Origin: Anaerolineae bacterium
Lineage (GTDB): Bacteria > Chloroflexota > Anaerolineae > Aggregatilineales > Phototrophicaceae
Assembly (NCBI GenBank): GCA_023382675.1
Contig: JAHDWN010000002.1
Span: 89,340 to 153,339 of the forward strand
Reading direction: 5' to 3'
Length of the DNA stretch: 64,000 nt
Positions 32,507 through 41,900 of this stretch are shown piece after piece. The position numbers were made by a program, and so were the translations under genes. The notes beneath the pieces are model-generated. The model was given only the letters and a program-made list of their open reading frames with translations. It was not told the DNA's origin and ran no database searches. The first letter of the stretch is position 1. Each line of letters starts with the position of its first letter.

Positions 32507-34639
32507 ATGCGACCGTCTGACTATGCTACAATCAAACACAAATTCTTGCATCTGTTACATCAGACAGCATGGCAAAAGCCTATGGCAGCAACCGACCTTC
32601 AAAATCTCGATGCTCACGCCGGTGAGCTTGAATATCTGCGCGCGGCGCACTACCTGACGCTGCACCTTGGCACGCTGCTGGAACTGAAACCGCTAGCGAA
32701 AGCCCTGGCGCAGATGCTGGCCGAGCTGTCCGGCGTCGAACGGGTGCTCGTCCTGGTAGTGGAACGCGATAACGACATGCTGCGCTATGCGGGTGGTTAT
32801 GGTCTGGGTGAACTGCGCGCAGAACAAGCGCTCTATCCATTCACCGAGCGAGCCAACGTCATCGAAGCCTGGCACAAGGGTGAGGATGTCGTCTTACAGC
32901 CCAACCAGATGCCGATACGCCTGGCGGATCTGGTCGGCCAGCCCTGTCTGAGCATCGGCTTCTTTGTCCAGGATGTGCTCCAGGGAGCCGCCTTCCTGGT
33001 CAACCCTGCCGATGGCAAGCTGCCCGAAGCACAAACCCGCCGTCTGCTGCAGGCGCTCGTACCCACCGTAGCTATCGCCATGCGCAACGCGCGTGAACAC
33101 AGCGTCATGACAGAAACGCTCGCCAACAAAATGCAGGAGCATCAAATGCTCCGCCGCATCGACCGCGATCTGCTGGACACCATCGAGCTAGACTCCGTGT
33201 TCACGATGACGCTCGATTGGGCGATGCGCTTCACGACGGCTCAGGCAGCCACCCTGGCGCTGTATGACCAGGAAGCCGACTCGCTTTACGGCTATGTCGA
33301 TCTCGGTTATGTGCTATCACCGGAGCAAGTCCAGGCGCTGCGCGCGGATCACGATGGCAGCATTGCGCACCGGGTCGCGCGCAGTGGCCGCGCGGAAATC
33401 GTGCCGGACGTTTCCTTTGACGCCGCCTACATTCCTTTGTCCGACCGCATGAAATCACATATCTCGGTGCCGATCATGCGCGAAGATCGCGTTATTGGTG
33501 TCATCAGCGTCGAAAGCCGGCGGCTGGATGGATTCAACGAAGACCACCTCGAATTCATCCAGAAGCTGGCGTCGCGGGCAGGCGTTGCCATCGACAACGC
33601 CAAGCTCTACACAGATACCCGACGCGAGCGGGAAAAACTCTCGCGCATTCTGAGCAACACCGCCGACGTGGTCATGGTTATCGGCGCGGAAGGGAACATC
33701 GGCCTGATCAACCAGTCGGCGCTGTCGGTCTTTCATCTCACGCCGGACATCAGCTATATCGGCCTCCCTTTCGAGGATGTCTTCGCCAATTCGGATCTGC
33801 TCAAGTTGTTCCAGCGCGCGCGCAAGCTGGGCGGCACAACCGTCGGCGAACTGACGACGACAGACGAGCGCACATTTTCGGTCAACCTTTCGCACAACGA
33901 CTCCATCGGCTGGATCGTCGTCATGCACGACATCACGCCGCTCAAAGAGACCGACCAGCTCAAGACCGAGTTGGTGCATACCGTCTCGCATGATCTCAAA
34001 CAGCCGTTGAGTATCATGAATGGCTACGTCGAATTGCTGCTGATGCAGGAGAAACTCGACGCGATGGGCGTCAATTGGGTGGGGATGATCCAGAAGTCGA
34101 TCCACAAGATGCGCCAGCTCATTGACGACATCCTCGACCTGGCCCGCTACGAGAGCGGCGTAGCACTGGAAACCCGGCCAACGTCAATTACCAGTGTCAT
34201 CGCGGAAAGCATCGCTGAAATTGCGCCAGCAGCGGAACAAAAACATACGCGCATCATCAACGAAGTGGACAGCGATGTGCCGATGGTCGATGGCGATGGG
34301 CCTCGCCTGACCCAGGTGTTCACCAACCTGATCGGCAATGCCGTCAAATACAGCCCGAACGAAAGCGAAGTCCACGTTTCGGCGCAGCGCAAGGACGCCA
34401 TGCTCAGGATCACAGTTCGCGACAACGGCTTCGGCATCGCCCCGGAAGATCAGGCGCGCATCTTCGACCGCTTTTTCCGCGTGCGGCGGCCAGAAACGCG
34501 CGAGATCGAAGGCACGGGCCTGGGGCTGGCAATCGTCAAGAAGCTGGTCGAGGCGCATGGTGGCGAAATCGGCGTAGACAGCCATCTGGGCGAAGGCACG
34601 GCGTTCTACATCACATTGCCCCTCGCTGAAGCAAACTGA
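32507..34639 (+). CDS. Soluble GAF-GAF-PAS histidine kinase
   Basis: The kinase (710 aa) has no membrane segment. It has two GAF domains (about residues 45-200 and 215-370; the second includes HISVPIMREDRVIGVISVES), a PAS domain (about 380-480), HisKA with VSHDLKQPLSIMNGY (phospho-His about 494) and HATPase_c with NLIGNAVKYSP, DNGFGI, FDRFFR and GTGLGL. GAF domains bind small ligands or cofactors. ATG 32507 has GAGGGA 9 bases upstream. A TACAAT at 32527-32532 lies inside that start, so the ATG at 32582 cannot be excluded. No response regulator is adjacent. Confidence 0.9.
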   Translation: MRPSDYATIKHKFLHLLHQTAWQKPMAATDLQNLDAHAGELEYLRAAHYLTLHLGTLLELKPLAKALAQMLAELSGVERVLVLVVERDNDMLRYAGGYGLGELRAEQALYPFTERANVIEAWHKGEDVVLQPNQMPIRLADLVGQPCLSIGFFVQDVLQGAAFLVNPADGKLPEAQTRRLLQALVPTVAIAMRNAREHSVMTETLANKMQEHQMLRRIDRDLLDTIELDSVFTMTLDWAMRFTTAQAATLALYDQEADSLYGYVDLGYVLSPEQVQALRADHDGSIAHRVARSGRAEIVPDVSFDAAYIPLSDRMKSHISVPIMREDRVIGVISVESRRLDGFNEDHLEFIQKLASRAGVAIDNAKLYTDTRREREKLSRILSNTADVVMVIGAEGNIGLINQSALSVFHLTPDISYIGLPFEDVFANSDLLKLFQRARKLGGTTVGELTTTDERTFSVNLSHNDSIGWIVVMHDITPLKETDQLKTELVHTVSHDLKQPLSIMNGYVELLLMQEKLDAMGVNWVGMIQKSIHKMRQLIDDILDLARYESGVALETRPTSITSVIAESIAEIAPAAEQKHTRIINEVDSDVPMVDGDGPRLTQVFTNLIGNAVKYSPNESEVHVSAQRKDAMLRITVRDNGFGIAPEDQARIFDRFFRVRRPETREIEGTGLGLAIVKKLVEAHGGEIGVDSHLGEGTAFYITLPLAEAN

Positions 34640-34684
34640 TTCTTGACACGTGGGCGGTTTTTGCTACGATCATCTTCGCCGAAC

Positions 34685-34768
34685 GCCGAAGTGGCGGAAT
34701 TGGCAGACGCGCTACGTTCAGGGCGTAGTTCTCGCAAGGGAGTGTGGGTTCGACTCCCACCTTCGGCA
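34685..34768 (+). tRNA. tRNA-Leu (anticodon CAG)
   Basis: An 84-base class II tRNA. The acceptor stem is GCCGAAG with CTTCGGC, the D arm contains GGCGGAATTGGCAGACGCG, the anticodon stem CTACG/CGTAG encloses TTCAGGG (anticodon CAG), there is a long variable arm and the T arm is GTGGGTTCGACTCCCAC. The discriminator is A and no CCA is encoded. Confidence 0.96.
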
Positions 34769-34770
34769 CA

Positions 34771-34799
34771 AAGCCCAGGCTAAACACCTGGGCTTTTTT
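34771..34799 (+). terminator. Rho-independent terminator after tRNA-Leu
   Basis: AAGCCCAGG pairs perfectly with CCTGGGCTT over a 7-base loop and is followed by four more T residues, two bases after the tRNA. Confidence 0.92.
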
Positions 34800-34847
34800 G
34801 TTGTGCTGCCGCCATTTCCACACCACGCCGCGCCCGCGTTGTCATGC

Positions 34848-34853
34848 TATAAT
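34848..34853 (+). promoter_or_regulatory. Extended -10 box (TGCTATAAT) giving a leaderless mRNA
   Basis: TATAAT is preceded by TG plus one base, an extended -10, which could compensate for the lack of a -35. Six bases separate it from the ATG at 34860, so the predicted transcription start is the A of the start codon. There is no ribosome binding site. Confidence 0.6.
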
Positions 34854-34859
34854 AGCCGC

Positions 34860-35318
34860 ATGACCAGTCAACCTTCTGTCACGCCTGGGCCGGAGAAACT
34901 GCCGCAGCGCAAACGCGGCGGGCAGCTCTCAAGCATCCAGATCATGTTTGCAGCGATCCTGGCAATTGCCTTGATCCTGGCGATCAATTTCAGCAGCCGC
35001 ATCGCCGCGACCCAACCGCTTCAGCAAACTTATGACGAAGTGCGCGCCGAAATTGACCGCCTGAGCGCAGAACAGGCGAGCTTGATCCAGGAGCGCGACT
35101 ACGTGCGCAGCGATGCCTACGTGGAAGCGTGGGCGCGTGACGAAGGCAAGATGGTGCGCCCCGGAGAGGTGCTGGTTATCCCGGTCCCATCCGCAGTCGA
35201 TGTCGATACCACCCCGCCCGATACCGCCTTCGTCGAGGTCGAGACATCGCCGCCGCAGTCCGATCCGTGGGTGGTCTGGTGGGAACTGTTCTTCGATACG
35301 CCGCCCCCGGATTTGTAA
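34860..35318 (+). CDS. Septum-formation-initiator (DivIC/FtsB)-like membrane protein
   Basis: The protein (152 aa) has a basic N terminus (KLPQRKRGG), one membrane helix (IQIMFAAILAIALILAINF) and an outward coiled coil (YDEVRAEIDRLSAEQASLIQERDYV) followed by the segment YVEAWARDEGKMVRPGEVLVIP. That order, including the motif after the coil, is characteristic of DivIC/FtsB, which helps assemble the division septum with FtsL and FtsQ/DivIB. The C-terminal tail is Pro/Asp-rich. The mRNA appears to be leaderless. Confidence 0.87.
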   Translation: MTSQPSVTPGPEKLPQRKRGGQLSSIQIMFAAILAIALILAINFSSRIAATQPLQQTYDEVRAEIDRLSAEQASLIQERDYVRSDAYVEAWARDEGKMVRPGEVLVIPVPSAVDVDTTPPDTAFVEVETSPPQSDPWVVWWELFFDTPPPDL

Positions 35319-35482
35319 TCCTGCGCAGATCCAATCTCGCTGACCGCCGCCGCCCACAGCACCTCCAGAACCACCGATTTGCCGATGCAAAGCGCCCGCC
35401 GCCGAACAGTCAGTAGCGCTAAAAACGTTCTTGCATCATAATTACAAATATCAAACTTAAGTTCGCTTTGGGAGGTCGGGCG

Positions 35483-36682
35483 ATGGCTGTTTCCAAGACA
35501 ACCACTGTGTTGCGAGAATTTGAAGAAAAAACCGTCACCCTGGCAGAACTGCGCGGCGGTTTTGAACGACGCAGTATCGAAAAAGCTACCGAACGCCTGT
35601 CTGAGCAGTTGTGCGCCGCTTATGTCAGCCAGTCGCCGCAGATGCGCATCCACATGATCATGGCCTTCCAACACAAACCGGCGATGCTGCGGCGCATGTT
35701 CGCCTACGCCGAGAGCAGCCTGGAAGCTGCCGAGAAAGCCTATGACAAACAAGATTACCGGGCCGCAGCCCAGGCGCTGCAATCGGCCATCGTCGCGGAT
35801 GCTCTGATCGACGGTCGCATGGATGCGGACGCACTTGGGCGGCTGCAAGATCGCCTGCTCGCCATGGCAAACACACTGGACTATAACGTCGGCACCTTTG
35901 CCGAGTCGCTGCGTATCGCCGATGATGTGCAGATCCGCTACGCCCATGCGCAGCATGATCGGGGCCATGACGGCATCGCCATCGAAACGCTTGGCCGTCT
36001 CTTGCAGCAGAATCCCAAGATCGAGTACGACAACGACTTTGCCGAAGCCGCCATCGAAGTGACGCAAAAGACGCCCCAGACGGCGATGCTGCTGCTGGCC
36101 GATCCCTACTTGCGGCAGCGCTTCATTAAAGAGCAGGTTGCCACCACTACGCAGAACCGCGAGACTCAGGAAGCGCCCGCAATCGCCAGTACCCGTGAGA
36201 CAACCGAAACCCACGCGCTGAGGCACGAAAGCTTTACCAGAGCGTCAATCTGCCTCACGCTTGGCGCACTGTTGATCGCGGGCGAATTGGCGGCGCTTGG
36301 CCGCGTGTTCCAGTCCATCGAGATCGACATGAGCGGCATCGCCCGCGCGCTGTTCGAGGGGGCGGTGATTGTGGCGGGCGTCGCTTTGATCGCGGCGGGA
36401 TTGTATGCACTCATCCGTGGGATTGCGCCGGTTCGGCTGGCACTCGGCAGGTGGGAATATCGCGGTTCCCCCGCGCGCGTCATGGGACTGGCGCTGATTG
36501 CTGGCGGGCTGGCAACGATTTACGGCCTGGGCTTACATTTGCGGCTCAACCTCGCCGAGATCGCCGGGTTGAGTTTTGCCGATATGATCGCGATCGGGCT
36601 GCTGCAAATCGTTGCCGCCATCCTGCTGACAGGCATTCTGTTCGTCGTAGGCTTCGGTTACAGCGTTCGCGCGCGCCAGTAG
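35483..36682 (+). CDS. Hypothetical protein with helical cytoplasmic part and C-terminal membrane helices
   Basis: The protein (399 aa) has a helical N-terminal region of about 250 residues with TPR-like character (AYAESSLEAAEKAYDKQDYR) and four hydrophobic segments at about 255-400 (SICLTLGALLIAGELAALG, then EGAVIVAGVALIAAGLYALI, then two more). I do not recognise a family. GGAGG lies 7 bases before the ATG at 35483. It is separated from the DivIC-like gene by 164 bases and is convergent with ygfZ, whose stop is 2 bases away. Confidence 0.7.
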   Translation: MAVSKTTTVLREFEEKTVTLAELRGGFERRSIEKATERLSEQLCAAYVSQSPQMRIHMIMAFQHKPAMLRRMFAYAESSLEAAEKAYDKQDYRAAAQALQSAIVADALIDGRMDADALGRLQDRLLAMANTLDYNVGTFAESLRIADDVQIRYAHAQHDRGHDGIAIETLGRLLQQNPKIEYDNDFAEAAIEVTQKTPQTAMLLLADPYLRQRFIKEQVATTTQNRETQEAPAIASTRETTETHALRHESFTRASICLTLGALLIAGELAALGRVFQSIEIDMSGIARALFEGAVIVAGVALIAAGLYALIRGIAPVRLALGRWEYRGSPARVMGLALIAGGLATIYGLGLHLRLNLAEIAGLSFADMIAIGLLQIVAAILLTGILFVVGFGYSVRARQ

Positions 36683-36684
36683 CG

Positions 36685-37779
36685 CTATTCGGTCTCTTCG
36701 CGCAGACCCGGCGGCTGCACCCCGGCGAGATCGATGACCGTCGCTGTTGCAGCACCGGCTTGAAACTGCGCGCCGGGCCGCGCGTGTGCCATACGCACGA
36801 CGCCGATGCCCAGATGCTCTCCGTTCGGCGTCGTCACGCTGCTGGTGAGTGTCCCGGCGCTGCGCCCGGCCACAAGCAAGTCTGCGGGCGCGGCCTGAGC
36901 CGCACTCAGGCGCAGGCGCACCATGGTGCGGGCGAGCCGCCCCCGGCTTTCCATGCGGGCGATGATCTCCTGGCCGGTATAGCAGCCCTTGGTGAAATTC
37001 ACCTCATCCCACAGTCCCAACTCCAGCGGAATGAAGGCATCGGTCAATTCAGAATGCGCCGCCGGTCTCCCGGCGCGAACACGCAGCGCATGATAGACCA
37101 GCGATCCGGCAGGCCGCAGCCCACCCGCAGTGCCGAGCGCCAACAGCGCCGTCCACACTGCCACTGCGCCAGCGCTGGGCACGATCAGCGCCCAGGCGTC
37201 CGTGCTGACGGGCTTGATGCGCACCGCGTAGATCGGCGTGTCCACGAACGTGACCGGCGCGCCGCTGAACATGGGCAAGTCGGCGAGCGAGGCATCCACA
37301 CGCGCCATGATCGCGCGGGCAGCAGGCCCATGGAGCGTGAACAGCCGCGTCGCCTCCGCCAGATCGGTGATGCGCACCTCGTCATTGAAGAAGATATTGC
37401 GCTGGAGATAGGCCTGGAGCGCCGGGCCGCGCCCCGGTTCCGCCAGGACGAGCGTGTCGTCGCCCCGGTTGACGATCACCGCCCGGTCGAGCATCCGTGC
37501 GTTCGGCGTCGTGAACAGTGTCGCGCTGCCCACGCCCCCAGCCAGCGCTTCCAGAGCGCCCGTGGACATGCGGTGCAGGAGGGCCAGGCGGTCACGTCCG
37601 CTGAGCGTGAAGCGCCCTTCGTGGGAGCGATCCATCAGCACGGCTGCATCGAGCGCCGCGCGGTACTCCGCCAATTGATCGCCGTAGTCCAGCGGGATAC
37701 CGTCCGCCGCCAGCCGCGCGCCCTGCCCACGCAGGATGTCTTGCAGATCAGCCATCGTCGCCGGTGCTCGCCCGCTCAC
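36685..37779 (-). CDS. ygfZ: YgfZ/GcvT-like folate-binding protein
   Basis: The protein (364 aa) belongs to the YgfZ family of tetrahydrofolate-binding proteins that help assemble or repair certain iron-sulfur enzymes. The signature KGCYTGQEIIARMESRGRL is intact (K-G-C-Y-x-G-Q-E), and the GcvT-like fold shows in LMDRSHEGRFTLSGRD. The GTG at 37779 overlaps the stop of the upstream kinase-like gene by four bases (GTGA), suggesting coupled translation. ATG at 37755 is an alternative start 8 codons later. Confidence 0.9.
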   Translation of the reverse strand: MSGRAPATMADLQDILRGQGARLAADGIPLDYGDQLAEYRAALDAAVLMDRSHEGRFTLSGRDRLALLHRMSTGALEALAGGVGSATLFTTPNARMLDRAVIVNRGDDTLVLAEPGRGPALQAYLQRNIFFNDEVRITDLAEATRLFTLHGPAARAIMARVDASLADLPMFSGAPVTFVDTPIYAVRIKPVSTDAWALIVPSAGAVAVWTALLALGTAGGLRPAGSLVYHALRVRAGRPAAHSELTDAFIPLELGLWDEVNFTKGCYTGQEIIARMESRGRLARTMVRLRLSAAQAAPADLLVAGRSAGTLTSSVTTPNGEHLGIGVVRMAHARPGAQFQAGAATATVIDLAGVQPPGLREETE

Positions 37780-38774
37780 ATCCCATCGGAGATTGCCGGT
37801 TCACTGATAGCGTCGCGAACAGTATCCGGCAATGCCATCGACGCCAGATCGACGAACCGATAGCCTGGCAGGATGTCGGCGGGGGACGTAATGCGCAGGA
37901 CGTAGTAGTAGCGAAAGTGATCCTCGCTCGCGGTGCTGAGATCCTCGACATAGACGGGCGGGATGTAGCCGTCGGTCGCCTCGTGGGCGGTCGTGAACGC
38001 ATTTTCAGCCGGGGCATGTGTCAGAACCTGTGCGGCGGCCTGGAACGCCGCCAGGTGCGGCATCGATTCGATGGCGAAGGTTTCGTGCGGCAGAGTCAGG
38101 TTGCCTTCTGTCGCGACGGCCTGATCGTGATAGACGATGACCGAGCAGGCATCGATGCAAAGTGGCCGCGGAGGCTGTTCGGCAAGCTGCTGCGGGATGC
38201 GGCGCGCCAATTCCGCCGTGATAATGGCGACCAGTTCGTCGGCGGCATGATCAAGTTCTTCATTGGTGATGATGTAATCACACAGCGGCGCAAACGCCAT
38301 TTCCGAAGGCGCGCGCAGCAGGCGTCTGCCGATTTGCGCCTCGTTTTCGCCACGGCTCTCGCGCATCCGCTCCACCAGGGCCGAAAGCGACGGTGGCTGC
38401 ACGAACACGAGCACGACGTTCTCCGGGAAAGCAGCGCGTGCGGCCTGTGTGCCCAGCATATCGACATCCGCCAGCAGCAGTTCGCCCTGGCGCAGTGCCG
38501 TTTCCAGCGGCGCGCGGGGCATACCGTAGTACTCGCCATGGACGATGGCATGTTCGAGCAGTTCGTCCTGGCTCAACATCGTCTCGAAACGCTCACGGCT
38601 GATGAAATAATGCTGGCGGCCTTCGAATTCCCCCGTACGCTTGCTGCGGGTCGTCATTGTCGGGAACTGCCGCACGTTCTCATGCGTCGCAAGCACGCGC
38701 TCCATGACCGTATTCTTGCCTGCTCCTGCCGGGCCAACCAATGTGAACAAAATGCCAGGATATGTGCTGACCAT
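37776..38774 (-). CDS. Guanylate-kinase-like protein with an extra C-terminal domain
   Basis: The N-terminal ~190 residues (of 332) form a guanylate kinase fold: P-loop GPAGAGKNTV, TMTTRSKRTGEFEGRQHYFI for GMP binding, VHGEYYGMPRAPLETAL, and GELLLADVDMLGTQAA. The P-loop reads AGKNT where GKGT or GKST is usual. A further ~130 residues (from about PLCIDACSVIVYHDQAVATE) form an added domain; its LPHETFAIESMPHLAAFQAA stretch is arranged like a degenerate Nudix box, but the catalytic glutamates are not conserved. ATG 38774 has GAGGTG just upstream. It is coupled to ygfZ. Whether it is the cell's main Gmk is unclear. Confidence 0.78.
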   Translation of the reverse strand: MVSTYPGILFTLVGPAGAGKNTVMERVLATHENVRQFPTMTTRSKRTGEFEGRQHYFISRERFETMLSQDELLEHAIVHGEYYGMPRAPLETALRQGELLLADVDMLGTQAARAAFPENVVLVFVQPPSLSALVERMRESRGENEAQIGRRLLRAPSEMAFAPLCDYIITNEELDHAADELVAIITAELARRIPQQLAEQPPRPLCIDACSVIVYHDQAVATEGNLTLPHETFAIESMPHLAAFQAAAQVLTHAPAENAFTTAHEATDGYIPPVYVEDLSTASEDHFRYYYVLRITSPADILPGYRFVDLASMALPDTVRDAISEPAISDGM

Positions 38775-38854
38775 CATCACCTCGCCGCGAATGCGTTCGC
38801 TGAATGACACCAGTTTAGCAGGTTCAGGCAAGAACGGCATGAGAAAAGTGCTGG

Positions 38855-38888
38855 AAAAACAAACCCCCTGCCTTGGATGGACAGGGGG
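38855..38888 (-). terminator. Rho-independent terminator after the giant prepilin-like gene
   Basis: On the reverse strand CCCCCTG pairs with CAGGGGG over an 11-base loop and is followed by TTTGTTTTT. It lies 68 bases after the stop codon of the gene at 38956-43365. Confidence 0.85.
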
Positions 38889-38955
38889 CTGATGCTGGTT
38901 TGAAAGAGGGCGCATCCCCGGCTGCATGATGGCGAGCCGGGGATGCACGTGTCGC

Positions 38956-41900
38956 CTACGGCTGATCGACCGTGATGTCACTCAGGTAGACGCCATCCCG
39001 GTTTCCCCAACCGTGGTTGAGACGGAAGCGGATCATGATGTGCGACTTGTTAGCCGCGCTCAAGCCGTTGAAGGTACCGTTGGTGGCGAACCGAATTGTC
39101 GCCCGGTTCCAGGCTGGGTTCCAGCTCCTGGTGTTGCCCCAGTTCCAGAGCGATGTCCACGTGAAACCGCCATCCCATGAGAATTCCGCATAGACGCGCG
39201 CGCTATCACGCAGGTCACCGATGTAGTAGAACTGGAGCGTCGGATCGCTCAGGCCGCTCAGATTGAAGTAGCCGTTCAGGATCATCGACGTCTTGGCCGG
39301 TATCAGGTAACCCGACATGACATAACCAGAGCCACTCGGCGTATTCGGACTATCGGTGAACGAGTAGCTGTTGCGCCCCATGTTGAGGTAGAGATGCCCA
39401 GTGCCGCCGCCCTGGTAGAAGTCCACGCCGATGACACGCGTCGTCGGGCTCACCGTGTTGACGGCGAGGTAGACCGTGACCAGCGTCGTTCGGTTCTTCC
39501 AACTGCTGCTGTCATAGATGTTGTTGCCGCCGTTAGTGACCGACGTATTGGCGCGATCATTGATCCAGATGCGCGCGGCATCGTCGTGCGAAATCTGGAA
39601 CGTGTAGAGGCCCGGATAGAGCGTCACTACACGCATATAGCGCGCACTCACGTTCTCCGAGTAGTCTACGCCGAGAGTGCCATTGAGCGGCGTCTCACCG
39701 GGGGTATTGCGATCAAGTTCGGTAAAGATTGCCGGCACATCTTCAGAGGGCAGCGTTGGCCCTGTCACAGTGCCGAGTGGAGGCAGCGTCGTGGCCGTGG
39801 TACCCGGCCGCGGCCAGATGCGATCCATCGTCGTGCGCATACCGCTCCAGCCGCAGCTTTCGCCAGAGACCTGGTTGCCCGTCGGACTGTTGCCACATTT
39901 GAACCAGTAGCCATGCCACACGGTCGGCCCACCGCTGTCGCCCAGCGCGCTGCGGAAGTGATCCGCCGCCAGCCCCCAGTTGCCTTCCATGATCCAGTTG
40001 TTAACGCTCTGAGCATCGTCAAAGAATGGCAGTGGGATCGGCGTGGTCTGGCCGCCACCATTCCCGTTGTAGGCAAAAGTGACGTTGTCGATGTACCAGC
40101 CGTCATCGTTACCATCACTGTTCATCGAATTGACCACCCAGCGAACCCGGATGCGCCTGCCGGCGAACGAATTGAGTGACAACATCTGCCGCTGCCAGCC
40201 GATGCTTCCGGTATTCGTACCGCCGAGTTCGGTGTAGGGCAGCGGATTCTGTTCCTGCCAAGGCCCCCAACCAGGCAAGCGGTCTTGCTGAGACGCGGTC
40301 TGGGTTGGGTCTTCCGCCGAGATTTCAACCCGGAACCGATCTGTCCACTGAATTCTGTAGCGCTGCCAGTAGTAAAGCGTCGGGTTCAGCGTGGCGTCTG
40401 TGCCGCGCAGATCCATGATCGTGCGCATTTCCATAACGACGTACGAGTCGAACCGGTAATCATTGGGTGAACTGATGTCCGGCTGTGGCGAGTCGTGGAA
40501 GGCGAAACTGCCACTGCGCGCCACGTCGCCGCTGCTGAGTGTTTCTTGCATCATCGTCCACTCGCCCACATCCACGTACCAACGTTCGCGAACGCTGGGC
40601 AGTGAGGCGGGGAAGACGGTCTCGATGTAATCATCGACCAGTGCGCCATCGCCCGCGCCATAGGTCGCGTGCGTGCCGTCCCAGAATCTATGCACCAGTT
40701 CCGGCAGCTCTTTGATCTGAATCCAGTCAATGAGCACACCGTCGCCGGTCGTGTTGCCGCTGACGATGCGCAAGCGGATACGGAAGTCATCGTCGGTGTT
40801 CGTACCGCCGCTGCGCAGTGCGGCAAGTGCCGATCCCGTGGTCGTCTGCAACGCGCTTGACAGGTCGATCTCGACACGCTCCCAGGCATTCTGCTGCCAG
40901 CGCGAGATATTGTTGCTTGGGTTGCTGCCCGGCGCGGTATACGACCAGATCTGATGCCATTCTGTATCCGTCAGCGGATCGTCATCGTCCAGGTCAGCCG
41001 TCGTCATATCGACCGCAAAGACGGTGCCCCCGCGCACGTCGCGCCGGTGCCAGAAAGTCATCATCGGTCGATTGATGTTCTGGCGCTCGGCGACCGTGCC
41101 GGTCAGTGCCTCGCCGGCGCCGCCGGGATCGGCAGTGTTGGCCGGGGTGTCGTAGAACAGATCGATGTAGCGCTTCATCTCCATCGAGGTCGCCAGGTTG
41201 GGGAGCGAGTTCGAATTCAGCGAGTCGGTATACGCGCGCCCGGTCTGGAAGCCGTTCTCACGCACGCCCTCACCCAACTGCATCGACCATGCGCCGAGCC
41301 GCACCCAGTTCCTTTCCGTGAAGGCTTCGTCCTCAGCGCCGTCGATGAACGGATAGGCAGTGAACCTTGCACCACCATCGCGCTCGATCTTGATGTCATC
41401 GAGCCACCAGCCATCGCTGGTCGTGGTACCACCCACAGTCATGGCAAAGCGCAGGCGGAACGGTGTGGTATCCCAACCCGGGATCTGGTTGAGCAGGATT
41501 TCGACCGGGCGCATCACCAGGCTGGGCACGACGGTGCTGCCTGTATTGTCGTACAACAACCCGCCTGGCTCACCGCCAGCACCTAGCGGGATCGTCGTCC
41601 AGTTATCGACCGTCGTATCCGGTGGGTCGTTTGTATATTGCACCTGCAACCGCGTACCAGGCGCGATCTGGAATGCGTGCCAGAAACTGAGCAGGGGCAC
41701 ACCGGTATCGCCGTCGCTGTCAGCCGCCGGCGCGACCCCGCTGGTCAGATTGACCGGGTGCGCCAGCTCGATGTAATGGACACGTGGAGTGCCCTGCGAA
41801 TGCTGGTCATAATCGCCGGTCGGACTATCATCAAAGCCGGTGCCACCATGCGAGCGGGTCGTGGTCAAATCCCAGCGCCCCGTCATGTGGAAATCGTTTT

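Noticed and set aside
32481-32532. Strong sigma-70 promoter for the GAF kinase (TTGACG with TACAAT)
   Set aside because: The two elements are about 40 bases apart, far from the 16-18 expected, and the TACAAT lies inside the preferred reading frame.
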